DNA of 64,000 nucleotides, from NCBI GenBank assembly GCA_028023455.1, contig JAQFVV010000206.1, positions 965,861 to 1,029,860 on the forward strand. The letters are read 5' to 3'. Source of the stretch: Epiperipatus broadwayi (taxonomy: Eukaryota; Onychophora; Udeonychophora; Euonychophora; Peripatidae). The notes below the pieces were generated by a model. That model worked only from the letters and a program-made list of their open reading frames with translations, had not been told where the DNA came from and did not search any database. This document shows, one piece after another, positions 25,862 to 37,809 of this stretch (its first letter is position 1; each line of letters starts with the position of its first letter). A program made the translations under genes and the position numbers.

Positions 25862-27291
25862 CTCTCTTCATTTTATTTCTGTTTTAAAAAGTTTAAAAAT
25901 TAATGCTAATGACATTCTGGTCAGTTTTGATGTCGTGTCTTTGTTTACAAACATTCCAATTGATGAAGCTTTAAATATAATCTCACAACATTGCAATTTA
26001 CCAGACCATATTATTGCTTTAATTAAACATTGTCTCTTAAATACATATTTTGTATACAATGGACAGCATTACAGACAAGTTTTTGGTACTCCTATGGGCT
26101 CACCTATCTCAGGAGTAATAGCTGATTTATTCATGGAATATATAGATACTCGTGCTTTAGAATCATCATCTTTAAAACCTCTCATTTGGCTCAGATACAT
26201 AGATGACACTTTTGTCATATGGCAACATGGAAAAAAATAAATTAGATGATTTTTTCTTACATTTAAATAATATGCATCCTCATATTAAATTTACAATGGA
26301 GACAGAGTCTGATGGAAAACTCCCTTTTCTTGATGTTCTAGTCACCAGAACACCAAATAGTTTATCTTTTTCTATTTACAGAAAGGATACACAGACAGAT
26401 ATTTGCATTTCCATTCTCATCATCACCCAACTCAGATAGTTTCTGTAGCCAAAACTCTTTTAAATAGAGCAATTAACCTTTCAGATGAGACACATCTGAA
26501 AGAAGAAATAAATCATATTAATAGTATTTTATTAGCAAATAGTTATAATTACAAATTTATAAAAAAAAAGCCTTATTTCAAGCCCAAAATAGACAAAATA
26601 GGAAACAAAAAGATGATAAATCAGCTATTAGGATTTGTGTTCCATATGTAAAAGGAACTACAGACAGTATCGGACATATATTAAAATGCTATAATATAGA
26701 TACAGCATTTTCTGCTCATCAAAAGATCAGCAATATAATAACCAAGCCTAAGGATTCAATCCCTCTTGAATCTCATGGTGTCTATCAAATCTCATGTAAA
26801 AATTGTAAAGCTTCTTACATAGGTGAGTAATCATCGCATCAGTGTTAGGAGAGATGAGCATGCTAATGCAGTTAAACAACACTCATCATCATCAGCACTC
26901 TCACTCCATACTATAGATTCAGGTCATAAAATTGATTTTTCTAGTACCAGGATCATATCCAGATATGATAATCTCTACCAATGCAAAATTAGAGAAGCCA
27001 TTGAGATACTTAAAAGGCCAGATTGTATCAATAAGTGAGATGATACATGCAAACTTCCTCCTATTTGGAAAGATTTTTTTAAAAAACATTCCTAAATTTA
27101 ACATTTTTTGCTATTGGTGGAATTTTAACATTTTATTCAAATCAGTGATTGTATCACCTCTACGACCATCTTTCTAGCTTTTGTAACTCTGTGAATGGCT
27201 TGTGTGACCAAGTTGAAACATCAGTATATTAATATTAAAAGTTTTTAACACGGATGAACCCGCAAAATATGTATTTTATATATATATATAT
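25862..27291 (+). pseudogene. Penelope-like element RT-endonuclease, 5'-truncated and frameshifted
   Basis: Pieces of one PLE polyprotein read through several frames. The copy starts just upstream of RT motif A (SFDVVSLFTNIPI, about 25925). It continues with the motif B region VFGTPMGSPISGVIADLFM (about 26080) and catalytic RYIDDTFVIW (about 26190-26220). A frameshift at a poly-A run follows, then the thumb with LPFLDVLVTR. The C-terminal GIY-YIG endonuclease starts HGVYQISCKNCKASYIGE (about 26775-26828), is broken by a stop, and ends with SGHKIDFSSTRIISRYDNLYQCKIREAIEI (the latter in two blocks to about 27030). The N-terminal RT segment is missing. The element is dead, but its parts are close to the family pattern. 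It lies immediately upstream of, and in the same orientation as, the hammerhead tandem. Confidence 0.85.
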
Positions 27292-27504
27292 AAATGTACC
27301 TTTGAAGGTTTTTGCAATGATATATATTGCAGAGGCTTTTACTATGTGGTAAAACTGAACTGATATCAGACCCATATAGCTATCTGGGTTGTTAGGCTGG
27401 GTTTGAAGACATTACATGTCTGAAAAATTCATGCTTGCAAACTGATAGAAACTTGTTTCATAAATGCTGAGAGTTAGTGTTTATATCTAGTTTCTGGTCC
27501 CTAC

Positions 27505-27550
27505 CCTTCACTGATTATAGCAAATTAGCTTGAAATCAGCTGATCTGAAT
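27505..27550 (+). ncRNA. Hammerhead ribozyme, one core substitution
   Basis: The motif starts with helix I CCTTCA, then CTGATTA (27511-27517, G8 changed to T), helix II AGC/GCT, GAAA, the palindromic helix III ATCAGCTGAT, C17, and TGAATG. Helix I has one mismatch. The G8 change would be expected to abolish cleavage. Confidence 0.65.
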
Positions 27551-27913
27551 GTGGAGCCAATAAAAGAGATAGTGAATTCTGACTCTTTTGATGTTTATGT
27601 AAACATAAGCTTGTACAGAGATTTTGGTAAAGCCCCATCTATTGATCATAAATGCAAGCTATAGCAAGTTACATGATTTATAACTTGTTTTGTTTTTCAT
27701 AAATGTACCTTTGAAGGTTTTTGCAATGATATACATTGCAGAGGCTTTTACTGTGTAATGAAACTGAACTGATATCAGACCCATATAGCTATCTGGTTTG
27801 TTAGGCTGGGTTTGAAGACATTATGTGTCTGAAAAATTCATGCTTGCAAACTGATAGGAACTTGTTTTATAAACACTGAGAGTTAGTGTTTAGATTTAGT
27901 TTTTGGTCCCTAC

Positions 27914-27960
27914 CCTTCACTGATGATAGCAAATTAGCTTGAAATCAGCTGATCTGAAGG
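27914..27960 (+). ncRNA. Type I hammerhead ribozyme, consensus core
   Basis: Helix I CCTTCA (27914-27919) pairs perfectly with TGAAGG (27955-27960). The core is CTGATGA (27920-27926). Helix II is weak: AGC/GCT inside TAGC-AAATTA-GCTT, with a U-U closing mismatch next to the core. GAAA spans 27941-27944. Helix III ATCAGCTGAT is a perfect palindrome (three pairs with an AGCU loop when folded alone). C17, the cleavage-site base, is at 27954. All invariant core bases are present. It is the best-preserved motif of subfamily A. Confidence 0.8.
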
Positions 27961-28325
27961 TGAAGCCAATGAAAGAGATAATGAATTCTGACTCTTTTGA
28001 CGTTTATGTAAACATATGCTTGTATGGAGATTTTGGTAAAGCTCCATCTATTGATCATATATATATTCAAATTTATGTTCTTATCAGTCACCTTAGCTCA
28101 GTCCTATTACAATCATTCATTACTCCAGAAGTCGGAACAACTTCCCCCATTATGGATGCATTTTGAAACATTCACTTTCACTTTTTCAATTGAGCAAGAC
28201 ATATATATAAAGCATATGTTATAATTTAAATTTATAAACATAACACAATCATCACCTCCTATATATAAGAGACTTTTGCCTGTTTTAATTTAAATTTATA
28301 TACACATGTTCAAATGTAAATATAA

Positions 28326-28462
28326 TTTGTCCAAACTTTAAACACTTTTTAGCAAAACTCTTTATTTTTACATACACAGACACCTACATTTTGACAGACC
28401 TGCAGTCTTCTTCAGAGCAAGTCTACACTAAAAAGTGTTTGAAGTTTGGACAAATTATATTT
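28326..28462. repeat. Inverted repeat hairpin with a hammerhead-like loop segment
   Basis: ATAATTTGTCCAAACTTTAAA (28326) pairs with TTTGAAGTTTGGACAAATTAT (28462). On the minus strand, 28422-28388 contains CTGAAGA, an AGAC/GTCT hairpin around TGCAG, and CAAAAT where CGAAAC would be expected. This is the arrangement of a hammerhead with an altered GAAA. It is more likely a decayed PLE end than a working ribozyme. Confidence 0.45.
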
Positions 28463-30428
28463 ATAGGATATTACAAGTGTGATTTTGGTAATGTTCAAAT
28501 ATACTTAAATTTAACTTCATTTAAATTATATAAATATATTATCCATGTTAAAAGATTCAATTTTTTTGCAATTATCATAAAACTGAGATTACTGAAATTA
28601 TTTATTGCTGACATAGTATTAATCTACATAATTTTACAAATAATTCATCTGGGTTCAAAGCTTTAATGGGTTTGAATACTAAAATAGTGAGTGGTGGAGA
28701 TACAATGCTTATCACTGAAAAAGTTTAATAAATGAAAACTGACATGGAAATGAGAATAAAGTACTGTCATCTTGTGTTGATTAACTATTCAAATAGATCT
28801 TTTATTAGAGCAAATAGAAAAAGTAATTTCTTATAATATAAATATAATCATTTCAGCATCTTATTTTTTGTGCATTACAAAATATAACATGACTTTTCTA
28901 ATGTACTTTGATAACTTGTATAGGCAGCTGTAATTCATAAAAAAATAATTGCCACTAAATACTAGTGTCATCCAGATTTCTAGGTTAGTTTTTGGCTGTT
29001 GGCTTCTTTTTCCAAAAGATTAAAAATAATTTTAATTAGTATATAAAAAGATTTGTAAGATGTTTGTTTCAAATCATTAGCTTGAATAGAATAAAAAAAG
29101 TAAAGATAATTTTGATCTAAAGATATTCAATACAGTATTTCTCAATGATAAAGGACATTAATCAGAAACTGACTGCTGATGCATATTCATTTATTTTCTT
29201 AATTATCATCAGTCTTATTAGTTAATTTTTGATCTCTAATCTTAGTATTAATTACTTATTCTAATAATTGTTAATCATGACGATTTTTATTTAAACATTA
29301 AAAAAATATTTACAAAAATAACATTTTCTTTTATGTTTCCAAGTTATTTTAATTTTGGCAATTTTTAATGCATTTTTTTCATCAATATATTGAATTTCAG
29401 TGCAAAACTTTACTAACACATTTTGTTTAATTAGAATCAATAAATTAAGCTTATGTAAACTGAAGTAATTAATTAATTCCAAACCTTGAAAATTCATTTT
29501 TTAAAAATTAAAATAGAAAAGAAATTATTAAAAATAAAAACTAGAAATTTTTTAATTAATATACTAACATTAGTTAACTTGATTTTCTTAAATAGTTTTA
29601 GAGAAATTAGAAAAATATTGATTTTAATACAAAAATAATATTTTAAATATCTTTAATGTATTGTTGTAATTATTGTAATAAACTATTTTTTTTTTAAAAA
29701 ATGTTATTATTATTTACAAAGTTATATTTTAGACTTTACATGTTGATATTAGCAACAATATTACATAGCTTTTCATATTCTTCTGAGCAATTAAGTTCAT
29801 CATATCCAAGAACTCTCACCACTAAGCTTGATAATTCACTGACTCTTAGATTAAATGAAGAAAGCTACTTTTAATGTTGCTAATCCTGGAAAAATTCCTT
29901 ATGCATTGAATATTTTTGCTTTTAGCATCACAAGACAAACTATAAACATAATTTAAATTTTGATAATATTTTTATTATATAATCAAATATGCAAAAATAT
30001 TATTACAGAAATTAACTTATTTGTGATAATTTTTGGTATATTTATAATAATTAATATTTTTAGTAAATATACAAATGAATAATAACTAGTTATAAGTAGA
30101 ATTAACCTGCTTTTTTAGATACAACTATAAAAACATGTAAATAAATATATAAAATTCTGAAAATTATTTATAATTTTGTTGAATATCACCATTTGTTTTT
30201 TATAAAAACCAAGATCATTATTAGTCATTAATAGAATTCAAGATTTTTTTCTCCCTAAGGATTAAATTGAAAAGATTTACCTTTATAAAAATGTTCATTA
30301 TTTTTTTTGTTATTTTAATATGATGAACATATTTTTTGCCCATAAGATTCAATTTTTGCTTTTATTTTAATTTGTGTGTCAAATACATTAAGTACATAAT
30401 ATTTTCATTTTAATTGTTTGTGGAACTT
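28463..30428. other. AT-rich intergenic sequence, no gene seen
   Basis: No coding or RNA feature can be supported. Confidence 0.55.
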
Positions 30429-30563
30429 AAAACAGATTACAATACAATGTCAAGCGTTGGTGGCCGAGTGGTTAGCACAGCTGCCTTACGAGCAGTTGTC
30501 CCGGGTTTGTGGGTTCGCTTCCCGACCGATGCTTTGACATATGAAAAAAAACAGATTACAATA
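30429..30563 (+). mobile_element. tRNA-derived SINE with 16-bp target duplication
   Basis: The body (30445-30547, about 103 bp) has a pol III A box (TGGCCGAGTGG), an anticodon-arm-like CTGCCTTACGAGCAG, and a B box in GGGTTCGCTTCCC, and ends in a short A run. The 16-bp repeat AAAACAGATTACAATA is found at 30429-30444 and 30548-30563, proving retroposition. ATGTCAAGC at the 5' end can pair with GCTTTGACAT at the 3' end, extending the acceptor stem. It has no LINE-like tail. The anticodon loop (TTACGA) would read TAC, but the overall form is nearer a type II (Leu/Ser-like) tRNA, so its parent is uncertain. Confidence 0.85.
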
Positions 30564-31090
30564 TTAATAGGAACTCTATATTTTTATTAATGTAACTAGC
30601 TGAAATTTTAAAACAAATAGCAAAACTAAGGCATATAATTAATTTTATATTATAGATCTTTTTTCCTGTGAAAATACTTCACAAGAAGTTTCTCAAAATT
30701 ATTTGCTAAATATTAATATTATCTATTATAGATTTTAATAATCAATACTGTGTTGACTAGTTTTAAGTAATAATTAATGTCAATTATTAAAATTAGTTAA
30801 TATAGCATTCCCTATATGTCAATGATATTTTATCAATAAATCTGAATTGTTACAGCTAAACATAATTTTCTCTGCTAATGCATGTATAAAATTATCAGTG
30901 TATGTTCTGAATATTATATCATTAAAATGTTATAATATCATATTATGATTGCATTTTGATGGATATTTTCTGACTTTATTTTGATTTCTTTTGTTCTAAT
31001 TCAATTAATGATATTATGTCTATATTTGTTTTTTCCTTGTATTTTTTAATAATTTACAATAATAACAGTATTTAAATAAGCATCTATTTA
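30564..31090. other. AT-rich intergenic sequence, no gene seen
   Basis: Nothing supportable. Confidence 0.55.
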
Positions 31091-31690
31091 TAGCGCTATG
31101 TTTTATAAATTGTAATACATTAAAGATCAGCCTTTTCGAGCTATTGTGCATGTGCTTTTTATGAGTGTTAATAATAAATGAATACTTTCATTCCCAACAC
31201 AAGATATAGTATTTATGAAAGAATAAAATGAATCCACTTATTCTTTCCAACCCAAATGCTTATATATGGGCAAATCTTAAGTACTGGAAATGAAAGTGTG
31301 AGGATAGACCACTTACTTTAAATTACTGTTTATGATGTCTGAATGAATGACGTCAGTGAAATTATCTAGAATTTACTAAATGTCACTCTCAAATGAAACT
31401 TAAACATATGTAAATATGCATTTATTTTATATATAGTGCAATGTTTATAAATTGTAATACATTAAAGATTAGCCTTTCAAGCTATTGTGCATGCGCTTGT
31501 TTACAAGTGTTAATAATAAATGAATATTTGCCCATATATAAGCATTTGGGTTGGAAAGAATAAGTGGATTCATTTTATTCTTTCCTAAATACTATATCTT
31601 GTGATGGGAGTGAAAGTATTCATTTATTATTAACACTCGTAAAAAGCGCATGCACAATAGCTTGAAAAAGCTGATCTTTAATATATTATA
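31091..31690. repeat. Direct-plus-inverted repeat element
   Basis: A segment of about 95 bp (TTTATAAATTGTAATACATTAAAGAT...AATAATAAATGAATA) is present at about 31100-31186, again in direct orientation at about 31443-31528, and inverted at about 31618-31690. A second block (ATTCTTTCCAACCCAAATGCTTATATATGGGC) occurs at about 31241-31272 and inverted at about 31530-31562. It is a foldback with the tandem-plus-inverted style of the hammerhead loci, but I find no good ribozyme core in it. Family unknown. Confidence 0.6.
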
Positions 31691-31913
31691 ATAATAACAG
31701 TAATTTATTCAATTTATCCCACTCCAGAACCATCTATTATAGGTTAAAATAATTAATAAACATTAACTCATAGTGTTATGAACTTGTCTCTAATAACCAT
31801 GACATTTATTTTCACATCTTGACATACAGATATTAAACTTTTTAGCTTGTAGAAAACTTATAAAATATGTACATTTTTATCCCACACATATATAACACAT
31901 TTTAACACACATG

Positions 31914-31978
<65 letters not shown>

Positions 31979-34900
31979 TTAATATGTATGTACAATATAC
32001 ACACAATCTTGTAACAATGTTATTTAAAATTTAAAAATATAATTTAAAAAATAAAAATGAAGATTGGAAAGTAATCATTAAGAAATAAAGAATTGAATTT
32101 TTCTTGTATAAAACTATTTTATCTTTGTAAAAATAAGCACATCCTAGACAATATTTTAAAGATTTATACTATTATTATTCAAATAAATGTATATAATTTA
32201 TAAAAAGTTAATGTGTGTATATATATATATAGTTCAAACTGATTGCAAAAAAGCATCAATGCTGTTTCATGTTCAAAACATAAAATATAAAAAATTAAAT
32301 AAAATATAAGCATTCATCATACTGTAATATTCTTCATTTGATATTTCATTGTAAAATATGCATTGTTCTACAAAAATGTTGTCAATTTTTGAAAAATCGA
32401 AAATATCAAAAACATTTGCAAATATAAGGTAGGAAAAGTTATGATTCTTTTATCATCAAAAATAGTTCAAAAGTATTTAGGAAAAAATATGAATCCTTTG
32501 TTATATTCACCATCAACATTATCCATTTAACATCATTTGTATTTTTAACAAGACCAAAAACCTATCTTGCCTTCTTTTAAATAAATCACCTTACTAAAAT
32601 TAGCTATTATTCATCTTTTAAAAATACTAGTCTACACAATGTTTTGCTAATGGAATTCAGATAGTGATACAATGCATAGGACATGAAGGAATAACTAGAG
32701 TAAAGACTCAATAGTATAAAACAATTCAATAAAACCTCATGAAAATCAATGTGAAGAAACAAGTACAACTTCATCTAATACCTTTAAAAATAATGTCTAA
32801 GCTTTCTTTTGAGCACTTATAGACTAATTAAATATAAAGATCAAAAAACACTCTCCATGGAAATAAATACAAAGTACATGGCTATGTTAACTGTATTTGC
32901 ACAATAACTTTTTAGATATAATATAGGCTAATTATCCTATCTTCTTAACACATCCTACTATATAAGTATTCAGGGTTTCATTATTCTATTCCCTTGTCAT
33001 TACCATTTGCTATTCAAATAGATTTAGACATTAAACATTGTAAAATAACTAGGCAAATTTTGCAATAATAAACAAAGTTACATATTACTTTCCACAAACT
33101 TATCTACAAATACAAATGAGATTTGATTTTAAAACATTCATTCAATTTTCATATCTTGAAATAAATATCATATGGTTTATCTAACAAAGAATCATATAAA
33201 ATTATGATCATTTTATAAAGTTATAATGAACTTTATAATATAATAAATAAAAAATAAATATATGTATATTTCTTATAGCTTATATCTCTTAATAAACATC
33301 TATATGTGTTATTAAGTCACACATTTCTATGTTCATTTATTCATGTAACATAAGATAAATATTTGTAAATCTCCAAGCAACTTTAAGAAAAAATATACAT
33401 CATATAATAATTATAATAATTTAAATTACCTATGTGATTTTACTATTTTCAAAACACATCTTTGATGTCTTCTGGTCCAGTTTTACATAAAATATAAGAA
33501 TTAAATTATTATTCATACTGCAATCAGTGGAAATTAATGCACTTTAATAAAAAATGTTTTAAAAAAAATTAACAAAAATTATTAAAAAGATTTTTTAAAA
33601 ATATATTAATATAGTTAGGATTTTAAAATATCTAAAAATGTAACCTTTACTATATCTTATAACTAGATTATAATTGTAATTGTTAGTATATTTTAAAATA
33701 AATAATAATAAAAAAATTTATGTATTTTTTTATAAATGTCCTTCATATAACAAGTTCAGTTAATAATCTAAGTAATTAGTGTTACTAAGTGACAAACATT
33801 GTCAAAAGCTTTTTGCCTTCTAGCTCTCCTCTCCTTGGTATGTAAACTCACAAATAAAAAAAATAATGTCAACTTTTAAAATCCAAGTAAATCTGAAAAA
33901 ATCATTGTTCATCCTGCTTCCAAAAGTTTTTAAAGACAGTTTCTTTTTGTTACTTTCTCACAGGATATAATGATTAATATGATATCATTCAAAAGCATTT
34001 GTTTTAGGTAAGTTCCATTCTTTACATGCATGTGAATTTTTTTGGTGAGAGATGCATCATTTTCAGTCACTTTTAATATGTAAACAGATGTCTTTTTTTA
34101 AAAAAAAATTATATTCCAATTAGGCACATATAGCAGATAAATCCAAGTTTTAAAATATAAAAGCCATTTATATCTGGCATACTAATATTGTTTATTATCC
34201 ATTTTGCTTCTTTATAGTTCCATTATTACAATTAAGATAACAGGTTTTATTCTACCAAAATATTCACATATTTCTAATATAAGTATGAGCAATTCATAGT
34301 ACTTATAACAGCTATCTCTTTAAGATGCTTTACTTTCAAAAATGTTTTAGAATATCATTTTGAAGATAATTATTTCTTTTAAAATTATTATAATCTTTAA
34401 ATAAAATCCATATTATAAAAAATGAGGGAGCAATATATTTTTATAACTCAAGCTCAAATATTTTTATAAGGTTTAGAGTCAACTGCATTTTAAACTTTTC
34501 CAGTTATTTTTCTTAAATAATATTTTTTTTAAAGTTCTTAACTTTATCAATACAGATTGGATAATATTCGACTGTGATTCTAAAGTTCTTTACATAAATA
34601 AATATAAAAATTTTCATATAGTATAAGAAAAATTATACTTCCCCAAACTTTTTGGTTCTTTACTGCCAACCTCTCCAAGTACAAAACTATAGGCTTATAT
34701 TTCATAATTTACCAATGAATATTTAACTAGGCTTCAGAACAGCTCTACTAGTAGGAAATCAAATGAAATTATTCCAACCTTTTTAATTAAACAAAATAAG
34801 TTTTAAAATCCTTTCAACTTTTTAAAAAATATATTTAATTTTAAAATAATCGACTATTAATAAACTGATACTATCTTAAAAAATAATAAATAACAAGAAG

Positions 34901-36776
34901 AATAACAATAAGATTAACTAGATAATAACAATAGTAAGCAATAATTTTAATTACTCAGATTTTTATACCTGCTTTTTAAAACAATTTTGATTGGCTGATA
35001 TATCCCCTAATTGTAAACTCATTTACCTATTTGCCAATTATGTACTTTTAAAGTTAAAAATAAAATTATGACTCATCATTTTTATTTAATAATATAAGAA
35101 ATATTCAATTCTCAATTAATTTTATAATTATATTTAAACTAACCAAATATTTTAAAATAACATATTTTAATAATTCTTTACTAATTTAACAAATATTGAA
35201 TAAAAATGTATCCATTTTTCAATTTATCTTTACTAATTTCAAATATCTTTAAAAACTAATTAAATAATATTTTATATTTATTTTTATCATAAAGTTATTA
35301 AAAAAAACTTTCTTTAAATTCATGCATGCATTTTCTAACACTAGCATCACATGACCATTATTCCAGATAGAAATGTTGCAATTTTCTAAAACTCACTGCC
35401 TGAAATCAACTAAATAAATATTTAATTACAAAAATATATTTAAAAAATATTAAGTACAATAATAAAAATTCAGAATAATAAATTTTGACATTTTATAGCA
35501 TTACTAAAATTAAAATATGTAATACATTACAAGAATTAAAACTTTAATAAATAATAATTATATAATTTTAAACATAATTTAGAAGATAAATTTAATAGCT
35601 AATTTGAATATTAAGTATTATATTAAAAATTAGTGTTTTCAAAGGTTTATTCAACAAGATATTCAATACAGTTTTTAAAAAAAATCTAACTATGGCCATT
35701 TATTCCTACTAAAAAATATTATATTATTCAGCTTATATTTTATAATTATAAAATTTAGAATAGCTTTTTATATATTTTTTAACCACTTATAAATTCATAT
35801 CAACAAATTTTAAGTCCCTATAAACATCATTATGACAATTATAGTATTTATATTTATCTTAATTTAAATTTTTTTAAGAAATTGGTTTTTATGTATATTC
35901 TGCCCTAGTGATAATGTACAATTTATATAAACATGTACATTTATATGTCTTTATTGAATGTATAGTTTACATTTAAGCTATTATAATTTTCTTAAGGGAA
36001 GAATAATTTCAAGAAATTCATTTCAGATTATTAAATTATCTTAACAAATTATATGTTAATTAAGGATTTGTCATTTTATCATTAAGTAAAATATCTGACC
36101 TCACTGCATAACAATATCACATATATTAATCATGCCTATGATCTAGGTTTGAATGTGAAATTTGAAATTGTTTTTAAAAAATTTAGGATTGTTTTTTTTT
36201 CCAGATTTCCATCTCATAATAAATCTAGCTAGCTATCTAATATAACACCAAATTAAATAGGTATATTGTTAGTTTTAGCTAGCAATTAAAATAAGACAAA
36301 ATTTGCATAAATACTAATCATTTGAAAATTGAGATGTCTTTGAATACCTCTTTTTCATATTTTGTCCCTGAAAAACTGCTGGAGAAATTTTTAACCTGCA
36401 ATGTGTTGTTTTAAGGCTTATTTCATCTTGTGCCTTTTATATAAAATGTAAAACACATTAATAATAGCCACTGCAATGCAAGGGTTTTTCAGAAAAAAAA
36501 AACATATTACTTATCAGACATCACTTATCTGGTGTTAAAGTTTTGTACCCCCCCCCAATCTTTCTTCAGTTAGATAAAATAAATAGACATCTATTTATAA
36601 TTAACATTGAATGAACAGTTGAATTCACTATGAACTAAATAACTTTATTAAAAAAAATAGAAGGTTGTTAAAGCCATAAAAAAAAAGTCAAATTTTATCT
36701 AGTTTGGATTTGAACTTCAGCTAGGGATCATGACAAACCAATGCATTTTCATTGCAAGAATATTAAATATGTCAAT
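31691..36776. other. Long AT-rich interval, no gene seen
   Basis: About 5 kb of very AT-rich sequence with stops in all frames. It contains an (AT)n run at 31915-31975 and short A/T homopolymers. No transposon or RNA gene was recognised. Confidence 0.55.
31915..31975. repeat. (AT)n microsatellite
   Basis: About 60 bp of pure AT dinucleotide. Confidence 0.95.
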
Positions 36777-36820
36777 CACTTTTCTTTATTGTAAAAAAAA
36801 GTGAATAAAGAAAAGTGATA
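36777..36820. repeat. Perfect 16-bp hairpin
   Basis: ATCACTTTTCTTTATT is followed, after a 12-base A-rich loop, by AATAAAGAAAAGTGAT. It lies just outside the MITE-like element. It is isolated, and its role is unknown. Confidence 0.7.
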
Positions 36821-36846
36821 TTAATACTGATTATTAAATATATTTA

Positions 36847-37807
36847 CACCTGGGTCTCTTTTTACACGGACTTATTTAACATGATTTTGAAGTTACGCGA
36901 TTCATGTTTTACCGGAAGTCAACCTCCGAAAATGTTCTATTACTTTAAATAATAAATTTTGCGCACTTACGTTATATTGAAAGTAATAGCACATTATTGG
37001 AATTCGACTTTCATCTTAGTAATTCAATATTTTCAGTGCTTTATAATAGTAAGATTTTATGCAATAATGAAATTAAAATCATGATTTCCACATTTTATGT
37101 ATACACACATTAAATTTACAAGATTATAATGTAAATTTGTTCAAACATAGTGTGTGTTAATTTTGCATTTTAAATCACATTCTGTTTTTGCTTTTTAAAA
37201 AAAAAACATAATCAATTATTATTTTATTATTAATGACACTTATCATTAACGTGCTCTTAAATTCCAACGAGAGCTAAATGGTTGTATGTCTGGATATCGC
37301 GAGCTTCATAAACAATTAATAAAATCATCATCTCAAAGATTAATTACTAATTACATTGTCACCAAAAAATCATTAACACAATATGAGAGTGAAGTTGGTG
37401 CTAATTGTATTTCCTCTTGAGAAGAATCTGATTTTTTTACCAGTTTGCAAACGAACCTGTTTATCGATAATAATTAAAATGTGTATAAAAAAAATGTAAA
37501 TTACTGTACTGTAAATTATGCATAAAAATATATTATTTTGAATAAAATTAAATATTATAGTTAAAAAAAGTTTGTCTTGTATCAATTTTTTTCAAATTTG
37601 AAATTTTTTATTAGTCATATTTTATTTCCTTATTTTTTTTGCGCGAATTTTAAAGTAATTTTACATTGATGCTTTGCTTTTACAAGAATTTTGAAAAATC
37701 ACAGACCACACACCCCCCTTTTCAATGTAAGTTACATCTATTTTTGCGTGATTTTGTTTGCGCGTTTTCTGAGGAGCCTATCTATCGCTTAAAATGAGAC
37801 CCAGGTG
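36847..37807. mobile_element. MITE-like DNA transposon, TA target site
   Basis: The terminal inverted repeats are CACCTGGGTCTC at 36847 and GAGACCCAGGTG ending at 37807 (12 bp exact, then A/T-rich similarity). TA lies on each side (36845-36846, 37808-37809), consistent with a TA duplication. The length is 961 bp. Subterminal GCGCG/ACGCGA/GCGCAC words make the ends distinctly GC-richer than the interior. No transposase frame is present. TA targeting suggests the Tc1/mariner group or another TA-using superfamily. The subfamily is not resolved. Confidence 0.7.
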
Positions 37808-37809
37808 TA

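Larger units (their letters stand above)
27292..28059 (+). mobile_element. Tandem hammerhead units (PLE terminal repeat), 409-bp period
   Basis: Unit 1 (27292-27700) and unit 2 (27701 to about 28059, ending about 50 bp short) both begin AAATGTACCTTTGAAGGTTT and align throughout with few differences. Each contains CCATATAGCTATCTGG, an AGACA...TGTCT hairpin, then a hammerhead about 100 nt downstream, and a tail CCATCTATTGATCAT. They directly follow the PLE endonuclease 3' UTR through a short AT run, as expected for the terminal repeats of this PLE family. No ORF is real here. The tandem arrangement lets a transcript spanning both ribozymes release a unit-length monomer. Confidence 0.8.

Noticed and set aside
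30450-30540. Genuine tRNA gene at 30.45 kb (and 39.92 kb)
   Set aside because: Flanking target duplications, A-tails and a poorly fitting anticodon arm show tRNA-derived SINEs.
31336-31375. Hammerhead-like CTGAATGA...TGACGTCA...TGAAAT
   Set aside because: The core has an insertion and helix I does not pair.
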